Positions 34,760 to 49,200 of a stretch of 64,000 nucleotides of DNA are shown in pieces. The notes under the pieces are model-generated. The model ran no database searches and was not told the origin of the DNA. It saw only the letters and a list, made by a program, of their open reading frames with translations. The DNA is from Arbacia lixula (taxonomy: Eukaryota > Echinodermata > Echinoidea > Arbacioida > Arbaciidae): NCBI GenBank assembly GCA_963669155.1, contig OZ022576.1, positions 8,927,943-8,991,942 of the forward strand. Direction: 5' to 3'. The stretch's first letter is position 1; every line of letters starts with the position of its first letter. The translations under genes were made by a program, and so were the position numbers.

Positions 34760-37700
34760 CTTCCCACTTCTCTCTATTTTATGTCTCGTTCTCTCTGTCT
34801 TACTCTTTGAAGCTCGACACCTTCGCATATCTTTCTCTTTCACCTTCCCTCTGGAAGATTAATTTATTACAATACTGGTTTGACATCACAGGAAGTCATT
34901 AAAATGCAATATTGGTTCTATAAAGTCAAATAAAAACTTTCATGTGCCCTTATTCCTTGTTTGTTCCGATACGGCATCATTGATTTGCTTGTGACGACTA
35001 GTCAAACGTAGAGGGGGCTCGACCGACACCGCAAGATCGCCACGAAAGTCGGCTACATTCAAGCAGCAGGCAATCGAACTCTGTATAGGCCGACAACGTT
35101 GCACTCGTTTGACTGGCGTTCAAAATAACAGTGTATGATAATTCAAATAATGTCATGATGTCTAACAATTACGAGATGTTAAAACATGTAAATTAAAGAA
35201 AGAAAGCAACAGAAAGAAAGAGAAGTAGGATAGAGAGGAGGGGAGAGGGGAGATTTATGTCGGGAGGGATGGAGAGATAAAGGGAGGGATACATGCATGG
35301 GGAGAGGGGAAGAACGGAGGGAGGAAAGTTGTTTCTATCAGTAGTTATGAATCTTATCAAACATTGTACATCTTAACTTGGGCTTCTGTGGTATGCGACC
35401 AAATTGCAATGCACCGCATAGCAGGGCGGTGGTGAGAGTAATTCTTAGTCGCTGCTCGTTGCTTCACAGAATAAATTGAAGCATAACGTTGTCTAAATCG
35501 TCATAGCGCCACCAGTGTCAGTGGTACAACCAAGTTTCATATCAAAACATCACCCCCTGAATTTTTCTAAATAACAACATGGCTCGATACAACGAACTTC
35601 AAGACATGATTTCTAAATCTTGAATATGCTACTTAGATTTACAAGCAAATACATAAACGAACTGACTAACTGAATTTATTCCTTTCGTTGTAAGATTTGC
35701 GCTGGGCTGATATAAGGGGCTTCTGTTTCATGCAGGTGAGAGAGGAATAGTCAGTTTTAAAAGTGATGATTTACCTAATCTTATATAAACTGATTTACAT
35801 AGTGGTATTTTTTTCATCTGGAACGAAAACATGGTGGTCTTACACGAATGTATGAAAATAGAGTGTGTACTGGAAGTTTGAAAGTTCTAATTATATCAAC
35901 ATGTTCGGTTGAGCTTCTATAATCCCATATATCGAAGGTTGTTTTTATTTTGTAAATACATCATATTCTGCGGGATCTGATCCTCGCCAGCCTACGAGAT
36001 GAGTCAGCTAAGATGACGATTCACTTTCCAAAATTATACCAGGCCTTCATTCTGCATGATCAGAGAGGAAATGCGAGTTTGTCCCGTTTGGACGGTCAGC
36101 TGTAATAACCAAACATGACCCAATTGAATTATGGTTGTTAATTATCGTGAGGACGATGGGTTTAGTTAGGGCCTGGTTGTAGTCATGGTGATGGCTCCAT
36201 CGGTTTTGCTGGATTTGCGATTTCGTTTAGTCCGTTTTGCATGACGAGAGCTTTCAGTTTGGATTTAATCTACCACCACCAACAACAACAACGAAAACAA
36301 CAACATCACCTCCGAGCCCCCTCTCCTATCCGTTTTATTCCAAAATAGGGAGCTACTAGGGGGTCATTTAGGAACTGCAGTGGCTAGCCCGGTAAACACT
36401 CCTGTACATTGAAGCTCAGCACTTAGTTTGTAAAACAAACTACTCTTTTAAACCTCTTTTCCTGGCCCCGTCTCAGTAAGAGTTTGGAATGATCTGAATC
36501 GATGCAAGTTTAATCCCCTATTTCTAATGTACAGAGTTACGACTTATATCGATCGCACTGCTTTATAAATCAGAGCCCTTGATTGATGAATATCATGATT
36601 AAGAAAATACTGTGTTACTTAACATTAGTTTAAAGTACCCCAGAAAATATTGTGCACGAATTCCCCTCGTATCTTATTTATAACAAAGAGACAATGTTTA
36701 TTTTGCCCCATTCATTTTTGTTACAATTCTCATTTAACATCTTTCGCCTTCATTATTGAAACATTAACACTCCTCTTTCTGAAAGGTCAGTCCAAATCAA
36801 TGAGTTATTCTTGTTGAGAAGGTCAATTGTCAATTTCTCATCATAATCGGTAGTCGTTTACACTGTTCTCTTATTAGAATTAGCACAAACATTAATATAT
36901 TTTGTGTAAAGCCAAAACCAACTATTGTGAAACATTTTGAATGAGAGGAAATGAGGACTCTTTTTAAATGAGTACTTAATCTGAACTAATCTCATTTACA
37001 AGTATTGTTGTTGGGCGGAGCACTACAACTTAGATAATTAATGACGCATTCAAAAGAACAATCTGAAGATGGACACAATTACGGACAAGGATAGAACTGA
37101 ACAAATGAATAGCAGAACAAAAATTCTCGTTTGTTGTCAGAGGCCTCTGATTAACCTAAGTTTCATTTCTTGAAAGTCTACATCCTGAAGAATGTCATTT
37201 GCTCATTGTTGCTTTCTGTTGAGAAAGTTGCTAGGTTTGCTTGCCAATAAAGCAATTGTACTCAAAGCAGATTCGTCATGCTAATTTGTTTCTCATTCCT
37301 AAAGTGATTAAAGTTTTGGGGATTAACTCAATTCCGTTTGTTTCTACGGTTTGAGCTTCGTTCACAATTAATGATTTCTGATACGCCATTACGCCCTTCA
37401 GTCTGTCGGTTTGTCAGGGTTATCTATATCACATCAGGTTAGGTATACTCTTTCTTGATACTATTTGTAATGACGAGTGCAACAAATGAAAGCAGTTGTA
37501 AGAACAAAGCAACAATAACTAAAAAAAATACGAGAACGATTACATTTTAAGCGATATCATTATCTTTAACTTCAATTCCCGATGTCGTCGTCATTCCAAC
37601 GGCCTGTGAACGTTGTTTTATCAATTTCAGCATCAAGTTCTGCCTTTTATAATGTACCCCCTCCCACCTCCCCCGTAACACAAATTGCTCTATGCGAACA

Positions 37701-38040
37701 TCTATGCGTCGAGGAATATGATCAGAGCATATTATACGCACACAAACACATTTCATATCAATTTCATAAAGCAATGCAGACACACATGTACATACATACA
37801 TAGGTTATGTGAGTGTAGGTGGCACACAACACACGATAATTAGTCAGTGAAATGCCTACGTGAGAAGAAACATGCCCAGGCGTTCTAATTTAGAAACATC
37901 ATGACTGAGTTTCTAGAGATATGTTCCAGATTACCCAGCTTATTGTAGACGAATACCAGCAGTCAGGTGACCTCGTGAAATAATTTAATTGCTATCACTA
38001 GCATGTGCAAGGCGTCTTCCTAGACGGGACATGTGGGGAA
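34760..38040. other. Intergenic, no gene recognised
   Basis: AT-rich. A short hairpin-like pair (GACTAGTCAAACG near 34996, CGTTTGACTGG near 35107) and the second copy of the GGGCCCTGTCTC-type repeat (36465-36590) lie here. No open frame resembles a known protein. Confidence 0.35.
36465..36590. repeat. Second copy of the 18718 repeat family, with inverted ends
   Basis: GGCCCCGTCTCAGTAAGAGTT on the left and TTATAAATCAGAGCCCT on the right are imperfect inverted ends. The inner GTACAGAGTTACGA..ATCGATCGCA segment is the reverse complement of the 18718-18800 copy. Confidence 0.5.
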
Positions 38041-38075
38041 CGGAATGTGAAGAAGTGTTAACGAAGGAGGTTGGG

Positions 38076-38135
38076 AAGGAGGAGGAGGAGGAGGAGGAGG
38101 AGGAGGAGGAGGAGGAGGAAGGAAGGAGGAAGAGG
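38076..38135. repeat. GGA trinucleotide microsatellite
   Basis: (GGA)n of about 50 bp, passing into GGAA repeats. Confidence 0.85.
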
Positions 38136-38139
38136 TGGG

Positions 38140-41100
38140 AACTTTAATGAAGCATTATTCAAAAATTTAAAACTCTGTAACATTCTCTTATGAATATTGT
38201 CTTATGACAAGAATGTTTTAAACAGTAGAAAAAGCTACATACGGTTTTCGTAGAGTGATATGGCTCCGATTCTTATTGTGCCATTTTGAGGGGAAAGTGA
38301 GAATGATTCGTCTACACGTTTACTACATACAAACGGGTTAGATACGGTTAATTTTTTTGACAAGGGGGGGGGGGGGGTGGGGGGCTACCAATGGGATATT
38401 CGTCGGGAAATAGCGAATAACCTTGTTAACCAGTCCCTTCCCCTAGTCGGCCCCCATCAACAAAGCCTATAATATGTTCATACGCACTGCTTTCTCAGAA
38501 AGGGGGATTTCCCTTTCATAGAACAATGACGTAACGTGTTGTTCTCGATATTGACAATATCTCTATTGTGACATGACTTTAAATACTGTCCTGCTATATA
38601 CAACCATCTTAGAGCTAATTGTAATCGGTATGTGTCTCTTAAGAAAATGGCGTTTGTTTGTAAAAACTGATCGCGACGCAGAAGAGTAAGAATTTCGTTT
38701 TTTATAACTTGAGAAAAAATGAGAAAAAATGAAAACGCTTGTAGCAGTGTGTATTTTGTTAAACATTTCTTCCATTATAATACTTTATGGCATCATGAAG
38801 GTCTTTGAATGGCGGGATGGGGAGGTGTCAATATTACAAGTTTACAAATTGGTGGGGGCGGGGTCATCAGAGGTTGCTATATATACAGATGGACCAATAT
38901 GGGCCAACAAGGAGAGAGGGAAAGGCGGGTGTGGCGGGGCGGGGGGGGGGGGGGGGGGGGGCATCAAACCCCTAAAACACGACTCCGGCGGACCTGTAGG
39001 AGCAGTCGTTTTTGGACAGATGCCTGTACAACGTCTCATCGGATTTGGGACGACATCCATAGGACTTCATCATTCATCAATCATTCAGGATGCTATGCTA
39101 TTTCAGGATCTTGAATTTGGCAAAGAGGTGATAGATGGGGGTACTGAAATAGTATTCTTGGAAAGTGGTCATTGACTGTGACTGTTCGTTTGGACAAAGA
39201 GCAGTCATTTTATTTTTTTTTACATTGTATATTATCCGGTAATTCTCCCCGCCTCCTTTTCCGCTCCCTTACTCTCTGTTTCTGTCTGTCTGTCTGTCTT
39301 TCTGTCTATCTGTCTGTCTCTCCTTCACTCTACCCCTATTAATGTGCCCGTTCTTCCGCCCCTCTTCATTCCTCTCACCCCCCCCCCCCCCCCTTTCCGC
39401 CCACCCTCTCTCTCTCTCTGTACGTCTTTCTTTCTCTCATAATTCCACCTGGCTCTTCCTGTCCTTGTTAAAACAATCGAATAGGGCGTGACGAGACATT
39501 CCATTCGTCCCCTTACCAAAAGTATAACATGACTCATTATTACCAAGGCTCACCAAACCATTGTGAAGGAATTGGCTACATTCACAAGCTTGCAATGTTA
39601 ACATAGTACAAGCTTACAATGTTTACATGGTAATTTGCTTCCCATTCACAGCAATCAATCAAAAATGATGTAAATGATGCAACGTTCAAACAAGTTCGTT
39701 ATACAATCTTTGATTAATTGAGAGATAAATCTCAATCCTGCAGCCTACATGCTAATGATTATTGTTAGTAAGTTCTTTGCAGTCATAATGTTAGAGTTAT
39801 GACTGGGAAACAATGTTGGGGGGGGGGGGGTTTCTTGATCACCATTCTAGTTAATTCATTATTTCCTTGACAATTGATCGAGCTATAATCGCGATAAGCA
39901 CTTGTTTCTGGTGAACAGATAGTTATCCACAGTCATAACCTGTTGCTGTTACAAGACCTGTCTTTTTCAGAATCACCCTTCTTGTTGTTCTGCTCAACTT
40001 CACTTCAACGATGGAAATTAAATTCGCTTCTTCGCGGTAGATTAAGCACACAAGGGCACTTTAAAACGCCGACGGAAGATGGCCACTATCCGTTGGGATA
40101 ATGTAGCTGTAGGCCAAATGTCTGCAGATGATGGCGGGGTCGACATTGCAAACAAGCATATTCAGGCTTTAAACTCCTTATGTCACATCTGTCGGAAATC
40201 TCAATTTGAGCAGCAGAGTTTTGTGGCGCGGATGTGCGTAGGCAAAGACCGTGTGGTGTAGGGAGAGAGCACGGGCATGGTCCGGCGAGGCCATGGGGAC
40301 GGGAAGAAAATTCCCAACTCGTCAGAAAAGAAGAGCAAGAAGGTTTGAGCTAAACATGAGAGTGTGTTGAGGGGATAAAGATGATAAAAAACAGATTGGA
40401 TCATATCTTATCACCTAAGCTAAAAATAGATGTGTATTATTAATGTTATAGTAGGTATAGGCCTAGCTAGCATCACTGTCCTGAACTATCATTATTATGA
40501 CTATGTGACGCTGAAGGATTTTGAATGTGCAGATTGAAGTTTGCAATCATCAGCTTAATTTACTCATAAATCGTGTCTTCTTGTCTACAATGAATTCCCC
40601 GATTTCAATGATTCCTTCCCTCTTTCATTTCTATTCTTCTCATCCCCTTTCTTTTTTTTAAAGGCTATGCCTATGTCACTCCTATATAGCCTTAATTATT
40701 CCTACATTACTTTTCCTGGGCAAGACTGAATTCATATTTACACGAAATCCTGTTTTGATTACCAGTGACCGTAACTTATGATCGTAATAACTACAATGTC
40801 AGAGCTCGTTGGCTGTTTCCATGGTAGTTACAATGATTATACACCTACATGGCCCGTTGATTCATTCACACATCATTCACCAAGGTGCATTGGAGTTACG
40901 CGGAAGAGGAGGGGCTTGATTAATGGGGGGGGGGGGGGGGGGTGTCGATCCATCTTTGTTTTCCCCCGAGCTCTGAATGAACACACCCTTTAAGAAAGAG
41001 ATGATATGGGGTGTGGTTACAGAGTATAGGTTGATGACATCGGGGGCTGGACAATAGCAAGTTGAGTTTAGAGAGAAATCTGTACTTCAACCAATGCAAA

Positions 41101-41290
41101 ACAGAGACATCACGATCTGAAATTCACTATTGTTCAACCCCAGCATGCCTAACGTAACATATAGGATTAATTTTTTGTGTAATAATCATTATTGTGTATT
41201 ATCTTGTGCAAAATATCATAATTTATTATTTTTCATTTTTAGAAATTATATTCGGGGTCCAACAAGAAAAGTTGATTGAACCATTGATAA
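38140..41290. other. Intergenic, no gene recognised; several G/C homopolymers
   Basis: G runs at about 38366-38377, 38941-38961 (21 G), 39818-39830 and 40926-40942, a C run at 39379-39393, and a TCTG tetranucleotide tract at 39279-39320. The longest open frame (38729-39175 +) owes its middle to the 21-G run and is not accepted as a gene. Confidence 0.4.
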
Positions 41291-41295
41291 ATTTA

Positions 41296-41462
41296 AAGGC
41301 CAACGCAGATGACACGATCCGATCAGTCGCGTGACTCTGCGACTGGCTGAATCGCAGCACCCGGTCATCGGATTTGTGTAAGAAGGTGACGTCACATTGC
41401 CAGTCGTAGGCCCTTACGACTGCAGAATCGTGGCTAAATCTTGTCGTCTGCTGTGGCCTTAA
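41296..41462. repeat. Degenerate inverted-repeat element
   Basis: AAAGGCCAACGCAGATGACACGAT at the left edge is an imperfect reverse complement of the CTTGTCGTCTGCTGTGGCCTTAA at the right edge. Inside, GCGACTGGC and GCCAGTCGTAGG pair. This is probably an old hairpin transposon remnant. Boundaries are approximate. Confidence 0.45.
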
Positions 41463-42053
41463 GAGAATCTGGACCGATCTTCTATATCTCCAGATCCCCA
41501 GATGACGCAGAGAGTATGCTGTTCACGATGATGCAATAGGGACATGTGGGAACTCGTGGATTAGGAATATTGACCGATCGTGCTAATTAGAGAGCTACAT
41601 GGACTAAAATACATTCCCGTATGCCTCGGGTATTCACGTTAGATAATGTGGTTTCACAACCTCTATAATAGGAACATGTAGATTACGAATATTCACCACT
41701 GATTTAAAGCAGAATCCTTAGTGACTATTCATTCTACTAGTACAAAGTTATTGGTTGTACCTCGTATTTTAGAGACGAGATATTCTATGCACTTTATACT
41801 ATCGCAATGAAGATGCACAACATTGTAAAGGAGCATGAATTTAGGGATTCAGTTTAAGGCTAAACACGAAATGATCATAATAAGCCCACACGTAGATGAA
41901 TACACTGCATTAACACTACAGGATATGCCACATTCGATAGAAAGCTGACAGGGCCTTTCTTGAAAGTTGCGTATCCTGTTACGTATAGGTTTTTTCAATA
42001 GAGGCGTTAAATCGTTAAACTATCTTTAGGAGTGTGCTTTAAGAGAATAACGT

Positions 42054-42208
42054 TGAATTGTCCTCACTGAGTAACAGTTTTGGAGACACCTGCTTTAGTT
42101 ATGTTTCTCATGATCAATCAGAAAACAATTGAATTTTCCTCACTGAGCAACAGTTTTGGAGACACCTGCTTAAGTTATGTTTCTCATGATCAATCAGAAA
42201 ACAATTGG
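42054..42208. repeat. Tandem duplication, two 76-bp copies
   Basis: Copies run from TTGAATTGTCCTCACTGAG and TTGAATTTTCCTCACTGAG through AACAGTTTTGGAGACACCTG to ATCAATCAGAAAACAATTG with about three differences. No gene context. Confidence 0.8.
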
Positions 42209-42209
42209 A

Positions 42210-45200
42210 GCCTTCTAGCCGCTCAGCTTCGAACGTTTCTAATGAGGCTTGCTCAAGTAAAGAACGTCTGAGCGATTGATCGCTTGTATCAGAATATAAT
42301 AGCACGTGGGGGTGACGTTGTATTGATGCACATGCTAATTTAACAACTAATCAGTTGGGACAATCAACAAATTAGCTCTAATTAGCGTGATGTAGCTTGA
42401 TCGATTGTCGGACTTTTACATTACAGCTTTGCCCGTGTGTCTCTTGGATGACAGGAACAAACTTTAAGCACGAACACACTTGCATACTGACGAAAAAAGT
42501 GATCAATAAGAACTACGATGGTGCAAAATCATTGCATGCAGGGATGCACATTATGAAACAAGGTCATCCATGGATTTATGTAAGCCCAGAATGACATAAT
42601 TATGTAAGTTTCGTCGAGTGATAGCTGCGATCTTTCCTATGACTTAACGTGATGCTATCATCAAATCTTTTCTGATGCTCTCATTGGTCTGCTGTTGACG
42701 GTTCTCTAAATGATAAGAAGAGATATGATATGCAACATTTTGGATACATAACTTTCACAAAAAAGAAGGGAGAAAAAAAATCAAAATATTTCAAATGCTT
42801 ACCAGATCTATTGTATCCTCACGTCGCGGCATGTTGATATCCAAATGTTATCCTTTTGGCTATTCAAAATCGATTATGATAAGGTAGACTCAAATTCCAC
42901 TGCTACTCCAGTTATAAAGTTGTCGGGCAAAGAGAAAGCATAAAGTAATTGGGGGTAAATAACTAAACGGGATCAAAGTGGCCTATGGTTAATGGCGCGC
43001 GCTCGGTGCATCAAACCCCAACATTTCCCGCGCTTTTCCCCTCGTCATCCAAAGCTGTCGCCTGCTTGGTTGCTTACTGAAAAAGGGCTCGCTCAGCTGG
43101 TGAGGGGCTCGTTATATAGGTCCTGCCGGTGAGGGGGAAATCTTGGCCAGGGTGAATGAGAATAGGAGGGGACCGGCAATACAATAAATCAACGTACGAG
43201 CTGAAGGGGCGTCCCGACTATTGCAACATTCAGGGTGACGAAGACGATTGTTCTCATTGAGAGCATCCCTATATCGTGTATATGGATGTATGTCTGCAAT
43301 CAAACTGGAAGGGCTGTGCATCGCACCCGGCGAAATAACAACGACATCGCATTATGTCATTTTATTTGGGCATGTTTCGGTCGTTCGCCAATGTTCACCC
43401 TCTTCACATCGGTGAAGTGATGGTGCACGGAACAGCACATTTCGTACTACCGGTGATAGCTACACAGGATCGTTGTACATTACGTAATGAACAACTGCAT
43501 ATCTATGCAAGAGGGGACGCACACGCTCAATTTTACTCAAGTGTACCTATAGCGATGGGGAAGTGGGAACGTTCCCCCTAACGGGGTAGGTTGTTGAACA
43601 GGAAGTCGACACTATGTGGGGAAGGGGAAACAGGTAATGGGTTCAAAAACAATCCCAACAGAGTGACGCACGAGGAATCCAACGTGACACGAGTTTCTCG
43701 ACGACCTACGTAACTAACTACAACTGCCGGGACAAAACGATCAATTAGGCCTACATCACGTGCCGACAATGTCCAAGAATAAATCAAACATTGAAAAGAG
43801 ACGAGAGTAATTGGTCATTTGTCAAATTGTGCGAGTTCACGATGAAACGTAGATGTAGATGTTGAGTGAAGAGAAGGAGCATGCGCAATTTATCGCTAAA
43901 TACCTCTGTACGTGTTTCCGAGACAGGTACTTTGCAAGAAAACGACGCTAAATTCAGATTTCCGCAGTTCGATTTTCCATTATGTTTATAATTTTGATAT
44001 GGTCCTTTCTTCGACTTATTCCTCTTCTATCTTTCCCTTATTCTCAGACACTACTGTTAATGAAGATATTACTACAACTTCTTCTACTATCACTACTACT
44101 ACTACTACAATAAAACCTGCTTTAGCGACCAGCTGCGTAGAAAGACCACCTACCTATAAAGACCATTTTTATTTCACACGGAAACCGTATATCATTAAAA
44201 ACTGTCACATACACATAAATTCCACCTGCTCATAGAGACCACATTCATTGCCTCCCTTGAGCGGTCTTTATGGACAGGTTTCGTCGCTCTTTTCTTAATG
44301 ACAATAGGGTATGATATCCGCAATACACAAATAACCGAAATAATATCTGGTCGAAAAAGAAAAAAACACTTAAGTCTGATCACTTTTGAATGAAGGCAGG
44401 GAAAAATCCATCATCGAAAATAGATAGAACCACGTGTCGAATCACATGACACAGAAAGCATTCGACACCTGTGCGAGAAGATGGTTATTTCAGCCTTTTC
44501 TGCATTGACATGTTACCATAATAACCAAAATTGAATCATAACAAGTTAAAAAAATCCTGAAAAGGGGAGTGTGAATGAATAACGTGGGGCAATTTCTTAT
44601 AATCTAGCAGCCCTCATCTTTGTCACGTGGGTGTAATTAACCCTAATTTCTTGTTGTCCCGCCAGGTTCCTGGTTGGGCAAGCTGCAGAGAAGTTATGCC
44701 GCCTGCCGATATATCTCATGAGCTTTCGGCACCCTCGAGATCAGTCTTGATTCAACAGGTCAACTCAAAATCCCAGATCGACTTAGAATAAGTATACATC
44801 TGACTTTAAAATACCATAACAAGAACTTGTGCAAATGTCAATGTTTTTCATATTAATAATATTTATATCGGCCCAGTCTTTAAAATCATATCCTACAATG
44901 ACTTTATATTGTTGGGGGAAGACTCTGTTTTCATCTTTTTGACGCAAACAAAAAAGGTATATATTTTGGGTATTCATCGGGGATTTGAACGTGCCTCTCA
45001 CTTAAAAAAAAGAACAATGATTTTTTACCAAGGATTATTCTCGTCACCCTTCTTTGTCTCGTAATTAGACATTATTTGGATGTTTGATGATGGCCGGCAT
45101 CATGGTCAATTCTTCTTGGAGAAAGCTAGAGAAATGTCTCGTCTTGATGAACAAAGATGGGAGTTTGCTGCAGTCCTTAGTAACCACGTGACTAATTAGA

Positions 45201-46200
45201 TAACCTTTATGATGCTTGCGTATTTCCTGGTCTGTATTAATCATGGACCCTGCAGCGCGACGCCACTTGCGCTAAAATGTGCTGCTCTGCGGTTTATCCA
45301 CCTGTTTCTCAACATTGCATCGTATTTTGTGGTCTGATCATACCCATGCTTTGTTAATTTCTAGTTCCTCAATGTTCTTTTAAAAGTGTTGTTCAGTTCA
45401 AGTCACTGTCGTCACAGACAGAAAGGGATATAAAGTAATTTAACTCCTCCACCCTAACCCCCACCCCTATCACCTGCGTGTTTCCCCTTATGTCTTCAAT
45501 AATTTTTGCAATTCTCGTTGCTGTATTTTTTATATTTTGTGTGTGTTTAGGCGACATTTTTTTTTCTCTGGTACGTTATGATCCAATTACTAAAAATGGC
45601 AACTTCAGGTATGAAGAAAGAATTAGCCATATCTCCGTCAACCCCTCCAACATTCTTGCGGAGAACCAATAAGTTTGGTTCGTTGCAATTCAGAAATTGA
45701 TATAAGAGTTAAACTGCAAAATGCAGAAAAAAAATTATCCTTATTTTATGTTGTCCCACCCTTTATTTTACTAGCTTCCAAACATATTCACCTATCGTTG
45801 CATTACGTAACCAACTTCTGAAGTCATACTTATGATAAACACATTTAAAACCTACATTAATTTCACTCTATTCTACGATGCTTTTGGTTTCCAAAGGTTT
45901 ATAGTTTACAGTGGTTTTTTTTCTCACTGTCGATATTTCTGGCGCGAGCCCCTAGTCAACAGTGCGAAAATATGATTATTGTCACTACAAGGGGTGCATG
46001 CGTTTGGCTACCTTGAAATGAGCTGTGCTGTATGACAACAGATTAACGTGTGGCAGGTGTATTGGGGTGATTACCACAACCATCAATGGCAACAAAACAG
46101 TGGGAATAAAGTTACTCATTTCTTTTCGTTTTTAATATGAATTTTTAAATATTTTGAATGTGAATGAATAAGTGTTGGAGTGGGTGAGATACAGGGGAAC
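42210..46200. other. Intergenic, no gene recognised
   Basis: AT-rich, with an ACT trinucleotide tract at 44083-44112 and a second AAAGACCAC-family repeat at 44140-44280. No coding region is supported. Confidence 0.35.
44140..44280. repeat. Second copy of the AAAGACCAC dispersed repeat
   Basis: CGTAGAAAGACCACCTACC and TATAAAGACCATTTTTATTT on the left and TCATAGAGACCACATTC with GCGGTCTTTATGGACAGGTT on the right use the same word set as 2830-3029. The copy has inverted character. Confidence 0.5.
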
Positions 46201-46215
46201 GGAGAAGATCATAAC

Positions 46216-46260
<45 letters not shown>

Positions 46261-46277
46261 AGAGAGAGAGAGAGAGT
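46216..46277. repeat. GA microsatellite with a G run
   Basis: (GA)n interrupted by a run of 8 G. Confidence 0.85.
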
Positions 46278-46279
46278 AA

Positions 46280-49200
46280 CGGATAGACATGGAGAAAAAT
46301 AGAGACAGAGATGAAACAAGAAAATATATAGAGAAAAGCAAAGACAGAGAGGAGCACAGACAGTGACATATCATGACAATAAAACAATAGTACATCGAAC
46401 ATGAATTCAATGACAATGTAATAAGAAATAAATACAAATCTAACCTCCTCCCAGCACGACTTGTCCTTCTTGTTCTTGTTGCTCGGCGGTATTGATGCGA
46501 CCATCATCCACGACAGCGACGAGAACATTTTTAAATTAAAAAGACCACTAACAGTCTCATCTAAACAATCTTATATACTTTATGCTCCGTCCATGCCGTG
46601 GAAATAAAATAAACTGAACAGCAATGATCACTGTGTCCACACAGGGATCATTTTGTGAAGTAAGGCGCCAACTCCGAAGGCTCAGAATAATTAATACTGA
46701 TATGCCATGGCGGTAACGTAGCCGCTCATGGTGTTATCAAATTTCGGGATAGAAGGGAGGGTTGAGAGCAACTTTTCCCTTCTAAGCTAGTCGATCGTTT
46801 TCTAGCTTCACCTCAAAAGAATGTCTGTATATTACCTGTATAGATTTCCATCTCATATTGCAACCGCCTCCCGCCAAGACGAAGGAATAGATAGGTTTAG
46901 GTGCCAAAATGATTTGGACAACATTTTTATGGTTAAAAAGCGAGAAGGGTGAAGAGGGGCAATGGCCAAATTCTAACCCCTCATTATTAAAACAGTGAGG
47001 GAGTCGGAGGTAATCAATATATTTATATATAGAGGGGGGGGGGGAGAGGAAGAGATAGAGCGAGAGAGACAAAGGAAGACATAGAGATAATGTTGAAAAG
47101 GAGAATGGCTAGTATGAGAGTAGGTGAGGGAGGGGGCTCAAGTGGGTAACTTTGACCATGTTCATTGCATGATAATCGGGGGCCCGGGGAGGGGGGGGGG
47201 GGGAAGAGCCCCCTCTTACCTCTCATGCTTCCCCGTTCCCATCAAGTGACATAAGATCATAAGCCTCCCGACATGACGGCATTGATATCGATGGGATCCT
47301 ATTTTTCTCTATCACTTTCAAAGGAGTTAGCTTATCGTATGCTTCTTTTATGGCTATTCAATCAATAGCAATTAGTGGTATTTGCACGTTTTCGTATGTT
47401 TTTCTTAGTATGATATTTTCCCGTCAAAAACGTTTATATTCAGATAGACAGATTCAAATGTAATTTATGTTTTTGCAGTGCCGTGTTGTTAGTATCGCCA
47501 TAGGCACAATCCGTATAAGTTCGGCATTGGTCAGAAAAAAGTTCGATCTCTAAACAGAAATCCTGGAAAGGAAGAAGGGTGATCTTCTGTACTTTGCGCA
47601 ATTTTAACAGATATCAGATTGCCCAAACCTGGCCAATACACAGCCTCAAGGAGACTAAACGATTTCCTTTCGCTTTAGTGAAGGAAGCGCGTGTGCGAAG
47701 ATACAATTTCACCCCCTCCTTTACTTTAATTTTCTCAATTTGTTAATAGATAATGTAAAAATTAAATATTTGTCAAATTGTTGAAATTCCATTTCATTTC
47801 ATAAACACGAGTCATCCACAATTGTACCTATTATGCATTGCCATTAACTGAAAAAGTTTGAAACAAAAGGAATCGATAGATAGCTGCATGCAACCACTTT
47901 GGCTGAAACATGATATTAGAAATGCGTTATGATTTCATACAGTAGTTCAAAGCTCCATACAATTGCCATGTACAGTATGTTGTGGTGAGATTTTTTTTTT
48001 AAATAAAAGTGTTGGAGGAGAAGACTGAAAATGTCGCATTTTGGGGAAACTTAATTAATTAATCGTGATTTTAGAGAGGAAAATCCACCAGGAATAAAGC
48101 AAATTATTTGTTTAGCTAGGGCTTGGCCTATTGATTTAGCGATGGGGCAGTTTAGTTTCGAGCGTGTTTCTAATGTAACCAGCATTAAGAGGCAAATTCG
48201 AAGGTTTGGTAATGCCGTCATGATATTTCAAGTGGAGATCAGACAAATTGCATCGACCACTGAAAATTTATAATTTTGAATAGTAAAAATGGATATAGGA
48301 AAATAAATTACCAACTATGCATGGAATCTTTATGTGGCACCAACCATTTCCATTCAATCAAAAATTCAACAGATATGAAAACCGGACAAATGAAGAGAAA
48401 GAAAAATAAACACAAAACAATAAGCGAATGGCGAGAAAATCTGAGTAAGAAAGCAGAAATATAATACACAAGTTTAAACGGATGACTGTGGGGTCATCAT
48501 GTTTATTGTGCAACTCTGAGTTTCACGCAACCTGAGTTGCGATCATTTTGTGCCGTTTATCTATTAAAATGTACAAAAATATGACACAATGTGACACGGG
48601 AGGGAGGGAGAGAGAGAGAGAGAGTGGAGGAGGGAGGCAGGCGGACAGACAGACAGAGAGGGGGAGAGAGAGAGACGCAGAGAGAGAGAGAGAGAGAAAG
48701 AGATTGTTTTGACAATTATTAAACTATCATCTACATTGAGTAACGAACGACCTTTCAGTTCTTATCTAACGTTGACAAGTTATTCTAAAAAAAAATCCTA
48801 TCCTTGGAGCTCTGCCTTTACCGATACTCTGATATAATCTCCCCTGAAGTGGATGTTTGTTACCATGGTTACCAGACGAATGTTCTCCATGAACACCGTT
48901 TCCCGTTCATATTAGCAATCTCACATCATATCTCTCCCACCATACATGTAATGCCCACCTCTCTCTCTCTGGTTTGTTATTTTTTTGGCAAATGCTCGCC
49001 ATATTTCTATTTCAGGATTTGCGAAATGAAAGAAGAGAAATAAAGTCACGAGATCATTCCAGTTGTAGTTTTATAACGTTATTGATATATTTGAAAACAA
49101 GTAAGAAACAGGAAAGAAATGTTGGGCAAAGGGAGGGAGGTCGAAAAGTCGTGAAGACCGAGATATAGGTGCATCCATTTATGTGTTATTTATTTATGGT

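Noticed and set aside
38729-39175. 148-codon + strand frame with a hydrophobic start
   Set aside because: The middle is poly-Gly from a 21-G run, there is no known domain, and it probably crosses a homopolymer of uncertain length.
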